DNA of 35,591 nucleotides from Pseudoclavibacter helvolus (GTDB lineage: Bacteria > Actinomycetota > Actinomycetes > Actinomycetales > Microbacteriaceae): positions 1 to 35,591 of the forward strand of contig NZ_JACHWJ010000007.1 of the NCBI RefSeq assembly GCF_014191305.1. Reading direction: 5' to 3'. The translations under genes and the position numbers were made by a program. Shown in pieces: positions 15,395 to 23,338 of this stretch. Under the pieces are notes generated by a model, which saw only the letters and a program-made list of their open reading frames with translations, had not been told where the DNA came from and did not search any database. Position 1 is the stretch's first letter. Each line of letters begins with the position of its first letter.

Positions 15395-15769
15395 TCAGTT
15401 GCCTCTTCCTTCGTCTGTGCTGGTTTCAGCGGATGAACTGGTGTTGTTGTTGTCGCGGAGCTGCTCGAGGCGTTCCGCGAGGAAGCCCCACGTGCGCCAG
15501 AACTCCGCGAGATACTCGCTGCCCTCTGCGTTGATCGTGTAGACCTTGCGAGGCGGACCCTTCTCGGACGGGACCTTCTCGACACCGACGAGTCCCTTCT
15601 GCTCGAGGCGCACGAGCAGTGCGTAGACGGTGCCCTCTGCTATGTCGGCGAATCCCTGCTCGCGGAGCCAGGTCGTGATCTCGTACCCGTACGCGGAGCG
15701 CTTGGCGAGAATCGCGAGCACGATGCCCTCGAGCGTGCCCTTGAGCATCTCGGTTGCCTGCTTGCCCAT
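15395..15769 (-). CDS. PadR-family transcriptional regulator of the ABC operon
   Basis: A 124-residue small PadR repressor. The winged helix is LKGTLEGIVLAILAKRSAYG followed by YEITTWLREQGFADIAEGTV, then YALLVRLEQKGLVG and a wing PPRKVYTINAEGSEYL. A short C-terminal dimerisation helix follows (FLAERLEQLRDN). The start at 15769 has GAGGG five bases upstream; an in-frame GTG two codons earlier is less well placed. It is the first gene of the DUF1048/ABC operon and presumably represses it until an inducer, often the exported drug, binds. Repeated TACCAGTA sites lie upstream. Confidence 0.92.
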   Translation of the reverse strand: MGKQATEMLKGTLEGIVLAILAKRSAYGYEITTWLREQGFADIAEGTVYALLVRLEQKGLVGVEKVPSEKGPPRKVYTINAEGSEYLAEFWRTWGFLAERLEQLRDNNNTSSSAETSTDEGRGN

Positions 15770-15781
15770 GATCACCCTCTC

Positions 15782-15829
15782 TACTCAGTAACGATGACTA
15801 CCAGTAGAAAGCAACACTGAGTACCAGTA
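15782..15829. promoter_or_regulatory. Repeated operator-like motif upstream of padR (ABC operon)
   Basis: TACCAGTA occurs at 15799-15806 and 15822-15829, spaced 23 bp (about two helical turns). A related near-palindrome TACTCAGTA lies at 15782-15790. The position just before padR suggests binding of PadR dimers. Confidence 0.4.
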
Positions 15830-15902
15830 CTTAGCAACAGCGAGAAGCACGCGTCGAGCCAGCACCCAGGAGGACGGCAATACCCAGCTACACCGACATT
15901 CA

Positions 15903-15913
15903 CCGATGTATCG
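15903..15913. promoter_or_regulatory. Candidate operator of the second PadR gene
   Basis: CCGATGTATCG contains CGAT and ATCG in opposite orientation around GT, and GGTATCGG follows at 15927-15934. It lies about 45 bp before the second padR and differs from the TACCAGTA motif. The support is weak. Confidence 0.3.
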
Positions 15914-15956
15914 TCGGGTGTCGTCAGGTATCGGCACCCCCACGAAAGGAATGCTC

Positions 15957-16493
15957 ATGGTCGCTCAGCACACCCCAGGCGGACTCGGCTTCGGCCTCCG
16001 CGAAGCCGTCGACGAGATCCGCGAAACCTTCGCCTCGCGTCCCACACCAGCGCGGGCTGGCCGCGGCGATGTCCGAACGGCCCTGCTCGTCGCCCTCCTC
16101 GAAGGCCCCCAGCACGGCTACCAGCTCATCCAGGCGATCGAGGCTCGCACGAGCGGCGCCTGGAAGCCGAGCCCCGGCTCGGTCTACCCCACGCTCCAGC
16201 TGCTCTCCGACGAGGGCCTCGTCATCCCCGAGGTCTCCGGCGAGCGCAAGGTCTACGCGCTCACGGAAGAAGGGCGCGCCGTCGCCGCAGACGCCTCGAC
16301 CGGCGACCTCCCGTGGGAGTCTCCTGCGGCTCGCCGAGCAGAGCGAGCCGCGACGCTACCGAAGGCCGGAGCCCGACTCGCGCAGGCGGTTGTGCAGGTG
16401 CAGAGCAGCGCAACCCCAGACCAGGCCGAACGCGCCGCAGCGCTGCTCGACGAGACACGGCGCAAGCTGTACTCGATCCTCGCCGAGGACTGA
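15957..16493 (+). CDS. PadR-family transcriptional regulator (long form)
   Basis: A 178-residue PadR protein. After a 35-residue N-terminal extension comes the winged helix DVRTALLVALLEGPQHGYQL followed by IQAIEARTSGAWKPSPGSVY, PTLQLLSDEGLV and the wing GERKVYALTEEG. A C-terminal helical part holds RRAERAATLPKAGARLAQAV. The start at 15957 has AAAGGA six bases upstream; an ATG two codons earlier lies too close to that site. The AarF/ABC1 kinase gene follows after two bases, so both form an operon. It is transcribed away from the other PadR gene, and the two share only about a third of the protein by eye. Confidence 0.9.
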   Translation: MVAQHTPGGLGFGLREAVDEIRETFASRPTPARAGRGDVRTALLVALLEGPQHGYQLIQAIEARTSGAWKPSPGSVYPTLQLLSDEGLVIPEVSGERKVYALTEEGRAVAADASTGDLPWESPAARRAERAATLPKAGARLAQAVVQVQSSATPDQAERAAALLDETRRKLYSILAED

Positions 16494-16495
16494 AC

Positions 16496-18364
16496 GTGAC
16501 GGATGGCCCTGGCCTGACCGAGGAGCGGGCCGCTAAGGAGAGACCGGCAACGGCGGCAGCGCCCGCGACAACGGCAGCCTCGCTTCGCGCCGCGGCGGCG
16601 AGTGTCAGCGGCCGCCCGATCAAGGCCGACTCTGCGAGCACCGCGGATGGTCGTGCCAGGTATCGCAGGATCGTCCGGTTCGCGCAGCGCGCGATGGTGC
16701 AGATCTGGTGGTTCGAGATCTTCCTGCCGCGCATCCGCCTCGGGAAGCTCTCGGAGCGAGGTCGCACGGCGCGCATGCAGCGACTCGCTCGCCGCTTCCA
16801 CGCCCTTGCGGTGGAGCTTGGCGGGCTCATGATCAAGGTCGGGCAGTTCCTGTCGTCGAGACTGGACGTGCTCCCGCCGGAGATCACGGCAGAGCTCGAG
16901 GGGCTCCAGGATGAGGTGCCCGCGGTGGCCTTCCCGGCGATTCGCGCGCAGGCCGAAGCCGAACTCGGCATGCCGCTCTGGCAGGCGTACGCCAGCTTCG
17001 ACGAGACCCCCATCGCGGCAGCCTCGTTCGGGCAGGCACACCGGGCGACACTCACCCCGGCCCTTGCCGAGGAAACGGGCTACAGCCGCGTCGTCGTTAA
17101 GGTGCAGCGGCCTGGAATCGAGGACCTCGTCGCGACCGACCTGCGTGCGTTGCGCCGCGTCGGTCAGCTGCTCAAGCGCGTGGAGCTCGTGTCGAAGCGG
17201 GCCGACGCCCCCGCCCTCGTCGAGGAGTTCGCCGCGACGAGCCTCGAGGAGATCGACTACATCCACGAGGGTTCGAGCGCCGAGCGCTTCGCGGCAGACT
17301 TCGAGACCGACCCCCGCGTGGGAGCCGCGCAGGTCGTGTGGGAGCGCACAGCGTCGCGCATCCTGACCCTCTCAGACGTCACGGCCATCAAGATCACCGA
17401 TGTGGATGCCCTCCGCGCCGCCGGAATCGACCCCATCGAGGTCGCCAACGAACTCGCGAGGGCGACGTTCCAGCAGCTGTTCGTGGCCGGCTTCTTCCAC
17501 GCCGACCCGCACCCAGGCAACATCTTCGTCATGCCGCTCGCGACCCCACGGACACCTATCACGTCAGAGGATGGCGGGGACACCTCCACAGAGCCGCCCG
17601 CGCCGGTCACGTGGGAGCTGACCTACATCGACTTCGGCATGATGGGCGTCATCTCGGACACGCTGCGAGCGAGCCTGCGGCAGCTCATCTTCGCCATCGT
17701 CTCGCGAGACGGACCTGGACTGGTGAGGTCGATGCGGAGCGTCGGCGTGCTCCTCCCGGCCGGCGACACGATCGAGCTCGAGCAGGCGATGACCGAGCTG
17801 TTCGGGCGGTTCGGCGGCATGGGCGTGGCCGAGCTGCAACGAGTCGACCCCGCCGAGCTCGGCGACTTCGCCGACCGCTTCCGCGACACGATCCGCGAGA
17901 TGCCGTTCCAGCTGCCCGAGAACTTCCTCCTCATCATCCGCGCGATCTCCCTCGTTTCCGGAGTGACCTCGGCGCTCGACAAGGACTTCAACATGTGGGA
18001 GGCTGTCGATCCGTTCGCGCGCACGCTCACACGCGACGAAGGTGGAAACACCATCCAGGCCGTCACGAAGCAGGCCGTCTCAGCGCTCGCGACCGCCGTG
18101 ACGCTGCCGGGCCGACTGGATGCACTCACCACGCGGTTGGAGGCCGGTCAGCTCAAGGTGCAGACGCCGAGCGTCGACCGGCACATGCGCTCGCTCGAGC
18201 GGATGCTGCGCGGGGTGGTGTCGGCGATCGTCTTCGCGGCGCTCCTCATCGCTGGGGTGCTGGTGCTGCCGCAGCTCGCACCGCTCGGCGTCGTGCTCAT
18301 GAGCGTCTCGGTCGTGCCGCTGCTGCACGCCGCGGCGGTCGCGTTCGGCCGACGTCGACGCTGA
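16496..18364 (+). CDS. ABC1/AarF/UbiB-family atypical kinase
   Basis: A 622-residue ADCK/UbiB-type protein. The family motifs are the KxGQ motif MIKVGQFLSSR (112-122), the Ala-rich loop AAASFGQAHRA, VVVKVQRPG with Lys202, DYIHEGSSAERF, HADPHPGN (335-342), and the DFG motif (379-381). Two hydrophobic helices at the C-terminus (about 575-620) anchor it in the membrane. Relatives bind ATP and support isoprenoid-quinone or lipid metabolism, and actinobacterial members have no proven role. An acidic/Pro-rich insert (EDGGDTSTEPPAP) sits between HADPHPGN and DFG. The start is the GTG at 16496, with GAGGA six bases upstream. Confidence 0.92.
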   Translation: MTDGPGLTEERAAKERPATAAAPATTAASLRAAAASVSGRPIKADSASTADGRARYRRIVRFAQRAMVQIWWFEIFLPRIRLGKLSERGRTARMQRLARRFHALAVELGGLMIKVGQFLSSRLDVLPPEITAELEGLQDEVPAVAFPAIRAQAEAELGMPLWQAYASFDETPIAAASFGQAHRATLTPALAEETGYSRVVVKVQRPGIEDLVATDLRALRRVGQLLKRVELVSKRADAPALVEEFAATSLEEIDYIHEGSSAERFAADFETDPRVGAAQVVWERTASRILTLSDVTAIKITDVDALRAAGIDPIEVANELARATFQQLFVAGFFHADPHPGNIFVMPLATPRTPITSEDGGDTSTEPPAPVTWELTYIDFGMMGVISDTLRASLRQLIFAIVSRDGPGLVRSMRSVGVLLPAGDTIELEQAMTELFGRFGGMGVAELQRVDPAELGDFADRFRDTIREMPFQLPENFLLIIRAISLVSGVTSALDKDFNMWEAVDPFARTLTRDEGGNTIQAVTKQAVSALATAVTLPGRLDALTTRLEAGQLKVQTPSVDRHMRSLERMLRGVVSAIVFAALLIAGVLVLPQLAPLGVVLMSVSVVPLLHAAAVAFGRRRR

Positions 18365-18402
18365 GCGCCAGCCGCCTCGCCTCGCCTCACCTCACCTCAC
18401 GT

Positions 18403-18432
18403 CGAGTCGCCGCACCTCGAGTCGCCGCACCT
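18403..18432. repeat. 15-bp tandem repeat, two copies
   Basis: CGAGTCGCCGCACCT occurs twice head to tail (18403-18417, 18418-18432), preceded by a CTCRCC-rich tract from 18377. It lies in the spacer after the kinase gene and contains no gene. Confidence 0.7.
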
Positions 18433-18450
18433 CGTCCACGCACCCCCGTT

Positions 18451-18514
18451 TCGGGATGGCTTCCTCATCTCCGGATGGGTTGCAAGCCATCCCGAGATGA
18501 GAAAGCCATCCCGA
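18451..18514. repeat. Intergenic hairpin element, copy B
   Basis: A 64-nt near-palindrome centred on TTGCAA (18480-18485), with 29 of 32 possible pairs. The left arm TCGGGATGGCTT with CTCATCTC pairs with GAGATGAG and AAGCCATCCCGA on the right. The variable part of the stem (CTCATCTC/GAGATGAG) differs from copy A but stays paired, which suggests selection for the structure. It lies between the convergent kinase and DUF1905 genes and is a plausible bidirectional terminator. Confidence 0.65.
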
Positions 18515-18530
18515 GATAGCGCGTTGGGTG

Positions 18531-19133
18531 TCAGACCGCGAGCTTGCCGCTCTTCGACAGCTCCGGGTCGGTGCACGAAGAGAGGTCGAAGCAGCACGGG
18601 CGTCGCTTTCCGTCCTCGAGCTTCGAGAGGCCGACCTCGATGCGACGCTCCCGGGTCTTCACGACCCGCGTGGAGTTGATCCATCGCACCCACTCCCACC
18701 TCGCCATCGGCGTGATGTCGCGCCAAGTCTCGGCCGAGTCCGGGGCGTCCGCGAGCGCCTCGGCGAAGTCGGCCGGCACGTCTGGCTCTGGCCACTCGCC
18801 GCTCGGCCGCAGCTCCACACTGACCTCGCCACCGTCCGCTACGTCGGAGCCAAGCGCGGCGGCAACATCGAGCCAATGCCCGCGCAGCCCGTCTGGCTCG
18901 ATGACCGTCTCGAAGGGCCGCGGATCCCCGTCTGCTCCAGCACGAATCGATCCGACGACTGAGACCTGTCCCCGCGAGGGCAGCATCCGACTCGCGTCTT
19001 CAGGGAGCCGCACGATCAAGCGTTCGCCGTCATCGCCGACGACCGGTACACCGAGAACACGTGCCTCGAACCGTACTGCGCTGGTGTCTGGTGCCGTGCT
19101 CTCCTCGACGGAAACGCCCCGCTTGTCAGCCAT
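18531..19133 (-). CDS. DUF1905/YdeI-OmpD-associated family protein
   Basis: A 200-residue soluble protein with two parts. An N-terminal DUF1905 beta-barrel covers about 18-110 (VRFEARVLGVPV..RLIVRLPEDASRMLPSRG). A C-terminal YdeI/OmpD-associated helical domain follows (DVPADFAEALADAPDSAETW, ITPMARWEWVRWINSTRVVK). Enterobacterial relatives are linked to resistance to cationic peptides or bacteriocins; here this is only a family hint. An odd Cys-rich tail (RPCCFDLSSC) follows the conserved part. The start at 19133 has AGAGG close upstream; the ATG at 19148 is an alternative. A TACGCT box (19160-19165) may drive it. It is divergent from the receiver/TrxR-like gene. Confidence 0.8.
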   Translation of the reverse strand: MADKRGVSVEESTAPDTSAVRFEARVLGVPVVGDDGERLIVRLPEDASRMLPSRGQVSVVGSIRAGADGDPRPFETVIEPDGLRGHWLDVAAALGSDVADGGEVSVELRPSGEWPEPDVPADFAEALADAPDSAETWRDITPMARWEWVRWINSTRVVKTRERRIEVGLSKLEDGKRRPCCFDLSSCTDPELSKSGKLAV

Positions 19134-19225
19134 GAGCCTCTTTCTCATCCATGGCAGACAGCGTACGCTCGGGCGAAGCGTGAATGCCCGTTCCCCCAGC
19201 TACCCCAGAATCGCGCATCCGTAAG

Positions 19226-19231
19226 TACCCT
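19226..19231 (+). promoter_or_regulatory. -10 box of the receiver/TrxR-like gene (leaderless)
   Basis: TACCCT lies six bases before the ATG at 19238, matching the leaderless pattern seen at other genes in this window. Confidence 0.45.
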
Positions 19232-19237
19232 GATTGC

Positions 19238-20823
19238 ATGACTGACCAGCCCATCATCTTCATCGCCGCCGATGAGCGCCTCCCACAGATCGAAGCGGAA
19301 TTCCGGGCCAGGTATGACCGCGACTACCGGATCGTGACGGCCGACGATGCGCAGCACGCCTTGGAAACCCTCAAGGAGCTCGTCACCTCAGGCGCCACCT
19401 ACGCCGCTGTCCTGGACGATCTGCGGGAAGCCACCATCCGTCGCGACATCGACACCTTCACAGGCATACCCATGGGCCCGCGCGACGAGGAGTTCCACAC
19501 GATCGTTACAGAGCTGCTCTCCGAGTGGGGCTGGTCTGTGGCGCGTCCCGCGGTCAGCATCATCGATGTCGTCGCGGAGCCACACGACCGCGAGGCCGGC
19601 GCCATCCGGGACCTGCTCGAGCGCCTTGGCTTCCCGAATCGCATCCTCACCCCAGACAGCATCGAGGGTGCCGCGCTCGTCGCTGCCGCCTCAGCTGACT
19701 CCCCGGTCCCCATCGTGTTGCCGCTCGCGCGGGCCTATGACGGCCGACTCTTTCCAGCGGCAACGGCGAGGGGCCTCAACGAGCTCCTGTCGACCCAGTT
19801 CGACGCCGTTCCCGAGGGGGAGGTCAATGACGTTCTCGTCATCGGTGCCGGCCCCGCTGGCCTGGCCGCGGCCGTCTACGCTGCCTCCGAGGGGCTCAGC
19901 ACCGCCGTGCTGGAACGGGATGCGATCGGCGGGCAGGCAGGGTCGAGCTCCATGATCCGCAACTACCTCGGGTTCCCACGCGGAATCTCGGGCATGCGCC
20001 TCGCGCAGCGCTCCCGCATCCAGGCTGGTCGATTCGGCGCCAAGTTCTACACGGGCCGGTCCGTGACCGGTCTGGAGCCCTGCACGCTCGACGGCGTGCC
20101 CAGCTACCGGGTGCACCTCGGCGACACGGAGCTGCGTGCGCGAACGGTCTGATCGCGACGGGCGTCGCGTATCGCCGCCTCGGGATCGAGTCGGTCGACG
20201 AGCACACGGGCGCAGGCGTCTACTACGGCGCTGCGACCTCCATCGCCAGGGAAATGCAGGACAAGAACGTCATCGTCGTCGGCGGTGGCAACTCGGCGGG
20301 ACAGGCCGCGGTACACCTCGCGAAGTTCGCAAAGCACGTGACCATCCTCATCCGTCGTGCTTCGCTGAGCGAGTCGATGTCCGAGTACCTGATCCGTGAG
20401 CTCGAGTCGACCCCGAACGTCTCGGTCGCCGGCAACAGCGAGATCGCGGACGGAGGCGGCGAAGCCGCCCTCGAGTGGGTGACCGTGCGCGACCGAGTCT
20501 CGGGCGAGGAGCATCGCTTCGACATCGGCGGGCTCTTCTGCATGCTCGGTGCCCGGCCCGACTGCTCGTGGCTGCCGGAAGGCATCGCCTTGGACAAGGC
20601 TGGCTTCGTCCTCACTGGCCGCGACGTCCCCAAGGAGGCATGGACCGCGGGCATGCCTCCCGCCGATCTCGAGACGACTCTCCCTGGCGTCTTCGTCGCC
20701 GGCGATGTCCGTTCTGGCTCGATGAAGCGAGTCGCCTCGGCGCGCGGTGAGGGCGCATCCTCGCTCCCCCTCATCCACACCCACCTCGCCGCCCTGCGCG
20801 CTCGCGAGTTCGGCGCAGAGTAA
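19238..20823 (+). pseudogene. Receiver-like/thioredoxin-reductase-like fusion, one frameshift
   Basis: The conceptual product is about 528 residues. Residues 1-95 resemble a response-regulator receiver (IIFIAADERLPQIEAEF; Asp60/61 in AVLDD), 105-190 form a thioredoxin-fold-like segment, and the rest is an FAD/NAD oxidoreductase (FAD motif VIGAGPAGLAAA, 201-212; NAD motif VVGGGNSAGQAA; C-terminal GVFVAGDVRSGSMKRVA). NCBI-style naming would be 'fused response regulator/thioredoxin-disulfide reductase'. Where thioredoxin reductase has CATC, this protein has GAAT in YYGAATS, so it cannot work through that disulfide. One missing base near 20149-20150 turns TVLIATG into a TGA stop; adding one C restores the frame and the conserved sequence. 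The start at 19238 is supported by TACCCT six bases upstream. It is either decayed or a sequencing error. Confidence 0.82.
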
Positions 20824-20859
20824 GCAATCCACCCATTCCCGCGCCACCGGCGGCGCAGC

Positions 20860-20909
20860 CACACGAGAAATGCCGCTTCGTTTCGAAACGAAGCGGCATT
20901 TCTCGTGTG
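20860..20909. terminator. Perfect 50-bp palindrome, bidirectional terminator-like
   Basis: The 25 bases of 20860-20884 are the exact reverse complement of 20885-20909, with no loop (centre TTTCGAAA). The arm includes GAGAAATGCCGCTTCG, so each strand gives a GC-rich stem ending in a T-containing TTTCTC. It separates the convergent TrxR-like and NhaA genes. It needs a few unpaired bases at the tip when folded as RNA. Confidence 0.75.
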
Positions 20910-20939
20910 CATCCAGGTGGATGCGCGGCGCGCGGGGCG

Positions 20940-22781
20940 TTAAGAACGCCGGCGGATCGCGAGCTCCTTGCGCTGCGCCTCGATCGTCGCGATGAGCGTG
21001 CGTGCGTCGTGCGCACCGCTGTGACGCGTCTCACCGATGAAGAACGTGGGCGTGCCTCGCGCTCCGCTGTCGAGTGCGCTCTGCATGTCGTCGCGGATGC
21101 GCTGCGGCAGCGCCTCATCGAGCATGTCGGCGTCAAAGCGGTCGAGGTCAAGGCCGATCTCCTCCGCGTAACCGCGTAGGTACTGCACCTCGAGGCGCTC
21201 CTGGTTCGCGAAGAGCACGTTGTGCATCTCCCAGAACTTGCCCTGGTTCGCGGCGGCCTCTGACGCGATCGCGGCCTGGAAGGCATGCGGGTGGTAGTCC
21301 TCGAGCGGCAGGTGCCGCACGATGTACCGCGCCCCACCGTCGCTGAACTCGTCACGAAGGTCCTTCCACATGCCGGTCGCGCTGGCACAGAACGGGCACT
21401 CGAAGTCGAGGTACTCGACGATCGTGACCTGCGCATCCGGATCTCCGACGATGTGGTCATGCTCGGGGTCGACCGGGCGCGAGAGCGTGGTCGGCAGGTC
21501 CGCACTCGTCTCGTTCATCTTCACGCGCGCGAAGGTGAACGTGAGCCAGCCGATGACCCAGGAGAGCACCATCGCGATGAAGACGCCGACGATCGCCTGG
21601 CCGGCGACCTCGCCCTCGAGGGCGAGCGAGATGATGAGGAGCGACATCGTGAAGCCGATGCCGCTGAGCGCGGCGCCACCGGAGACGCTGCCCATGCCAA
21701 CACCCTGCGGGAGTGAGCCGAGGCCAGCTCGAACGGCGATCCAGCTGCCGAGCGCGATGCCGCCGAACTTGCCGAGGACAAGTCCCGCTACAACACCCCA
21801 GGTGACGGGTGAGGTGAGCGCGTCGCCGAGCATCCCACCGCGCAGGTCCACGCCAGCGTTGGCGAGCGCGAAGATCGGCACGATGAAGAGGGCGACGGGG
21901 CTGAGCAGAACCTCGTGGAGGCGCTCGTTGACGGAGATCGACTTGGCGAGGCCGAGCCGAACGTTGCGTGCCGCGTCTGCGCGCGGGGACTGCGTGAAGT
22001 CCCGGAACAGGCCCTTGGCTCGAACCACGTCTTCTCGTTCGGGGTCTGAAGCAGGAATGAGGAGGCCGGCTGCCATGCCGGCGAGTGACGGATGCACCCC
22101 GGAGGCGAGCGTCGCGGCCCACAGCACCACAATAAGCACGATGTACGGCGTGCTCCGCCACTCGTTCGCACGGGCGAGCAGGAACAGCAGCACGAGGCAG
22201 ACAACCGCGATACCGAGCGGCATCCACTGCACGGAGTCGGTGTAGACGATGCCGATGATCGACACCGCGAGGAAGTCGTCGACAACAGTGAGCGTCAGCA
22301 GGAACACGCGCAGCTGGCTCGACATCTTGGGGCCGACCAGCGCGAGCGCACCGAGCAGGAACGCCGTGTCAGTGCCGATGACGGCGCCCCACGCTTCTGG
22401 TGCGTCGCGGCCTGCGATGGCGAGGTAGATGAGTGCTGGCAGCACAACGCCGGCGATTCCGGCCACGATCGGGACAAGCGCCTGGCGGCGGTCGCGCAGC
22501 GAGCCGACCGCGAACTCCTGGCGAACCTCGAGGCCGATGAGGAAGAAGAAGATGACCATGAAGCCGTCGTTCACCCAGTGGTGCAGGCTCATGTCGATGC
22601 GGAAGTCGCCGATACCGATCGCGGCGTGCGTCTCCCAGAGGTGGACGTACGACTCAGACCAGGGCGAGTTCGCCCACAGCAACGCGAAGACCGCGACGCC
22701 CACGAGCAGCAGCGCGCTCCCCGACTCGGTGCGCAGCCTGTCGGCCACGAGTCGTACCCAGTCCTGTTTCTGTTTTCCCAT
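20940..22781 (-). CDS. nhaA: NhaA Na+/H+ antiporter fused to a DsbA-like thioredoxin domain
   Basis: A 613-residue two-domain membrane protein. Residues 1-425 form NhaA with about twelve helices, including the DLEVRQEF-like region GLEVRQEF, GTDTAFLLGALA, and the Asp pair TVVDDFLA (168-169) that carries ions in NhaA. Residues 435-613 form a DsbA/thioredoxin-like domain with CPFC (462-465), HLPLEDYHPHAF and a cis-proline loop GARGTPTFFIG. NhaA exports Na+ in exchange for H+. The extra domain would sit after the last helix and its partner is unknown; such fusions occur in other actinobacteria. GAGGGG lies five bases before the ATG. A TATGCT box (22836-22841) is a possible -10. Confidence 0.93.
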   Translation of the reverse strand: MGKQKQDWVRLVADRLRTESGSALLLVGVAVFALLWANSPWSESYVHLWETHAAIGIGDFRIDMSLHHWVNDGFMVIFFFLIGLEVRQEFAVGSLRDRRQALVPIVAGIAGVVLPALIYLAIAGRDAPEAWGAVIGTDTAFLLGALALVGPKMSSQLRVFLLTLTVVDDFLAVSIIGIVYTDSVQWMPLGIAVVCLVLLFLLARANEWRSTPYIVLIVVLWAATLASGVHPSLAGMAAGLLIPASDPEREDVVRAKGLFRDFTQSPRADAARNVRLGLAKSISVNERLHEVLLSPVALFIVPIFALANAGVDLRGGMLGDALTSPVTWGVVAGLVLGKFGGIALGSWIAVRAGLGSLPQGVGMGSVSGGAALSGIGFTMSLLIISLALEGEVAGQAIVGVFIAMVLSWVIGWLTFTFARVKMNETSADLPTTLSRPVDPEHDHIVGDPDAQVTIVEYLDFECPFCASATGMWKDLRDEFSDGGARYIVRHLPLEDYHPHAFQAAIASEAAANQGKFWEMHNVLFANQERLEVQYLRGYAEEIGLDLDRFDADMLDEALPQRIRDDMQSALDSGARGTPTFFIGETRHSGAHDARTLIATIEAQRKELAIRRRS

Positions 22782-22859
22782 CGGTTCCCCTCAAACTCCG
22801 CACTGGCCCGCATCAGACCTACGTGCCGAGGGGAAAGCATACGTCTCGGGGAAGACGAA

Positions 22860-22890
22860 GGGGACTGCCAGCCAGGTGCTGACAGTCCCC
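22860..22890 (-). terminator. Terminator of the small membrane protein gene
   Basis: GGGGACTGCCAGC (22860-22872) and GCTGACAGTCCCC (22878-22890) pair at 12 of 13 positions around a 5-nt loop. On the minus strand it lies just after the stop at 22916 and is followed by TTCGTCTT. Confidence 0.7.
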
Positions 22891-22915
22891 CTCTTGTGCG
22901 TGTTCGCGGTGCGCG

Positions 22916-23158
22916 TCAGGCGACGTTCTTGAACTTGCGGCGAGCGGCCACGTAGGCGGTGGACCAGGCGGCGACCATTGCCGTGTATCCGGTGGTCATC
23001 GCGATGATGAAGGCGGGAGTCACCGGTCCCGTCGTGATCCCGATGATGACGATGAGCAGCAGACCGGCAACTGAGGCGCCGACGCCGATCGCGAGGCCGC
23101 GGTACGTGGCGCGCTTCTGCTCGCTCTGGGACTGAGTGTTGAGGCCGTTGGTGTTCAT
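22916..23158 (-). CDS. Small two-helix membrane protein, unknown function
   Basis: An 80-residue protein with a polar N-terminus (MNTNGLNTQSQSEQKRATYR), two hydrophobic helices (about 23-44 and 48-70) and a basic end (ARRKFKNVA). No family is recognised. It is very likely translated, because GGGGAG lies five bases before the ATG and a strong hairpin terminator follows. The isolated position between dnaB and nhaA suggests a monocistronic unit. The 180 bp between it and dnaB show nothing recognisable. Confidence 0.7.
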   Translation of the reverse strand: MNTNGLNTQSQSEQKRATYRGLAIGVGASVAGLLLIVIIGITTGPVTPAFIIAMTTGYTAMVAAWSTAYVAARRKFKNVA

Positions 23159-23338
23159 TTCGACTCCCCTGTCGCTGCGCTGTCGTTGTGTGTGACCTTG
23201 GCCGTTGGCTTCGGTTCATCTGACTACGACGTTACGGATGCACGGGTCTCTGCCGCTTCCGTCTGGAGGGGGAAGTGCGCCGTCGCGCGCTGGAACTCGG
23301 TGGCCACGGCAGTAGCCGCGAGGATGAGCTGGCTGAGC

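Noticed and set aside
18377-18432. A CRISPR-like array from the short repeats after the kinase gene
   Set aside because: There are only two 15-bp units without spacers, and no cas genes are nearby.
19148-19148. The ATG at 19148 as start of the DUF1905/YdeI protein
   Set aside because: It lacks a ribosome site. The ATG at 19133 has AGAGG upstream, although the spacing is short, so the choice is tentative.
20747-20995. A small ORF containing MPLRFETKRHFSC, seen on both strands
   Set aside because: It comes from the perfect 50-bp palindrome, which reads the same on both strands. No ribosome site is present.
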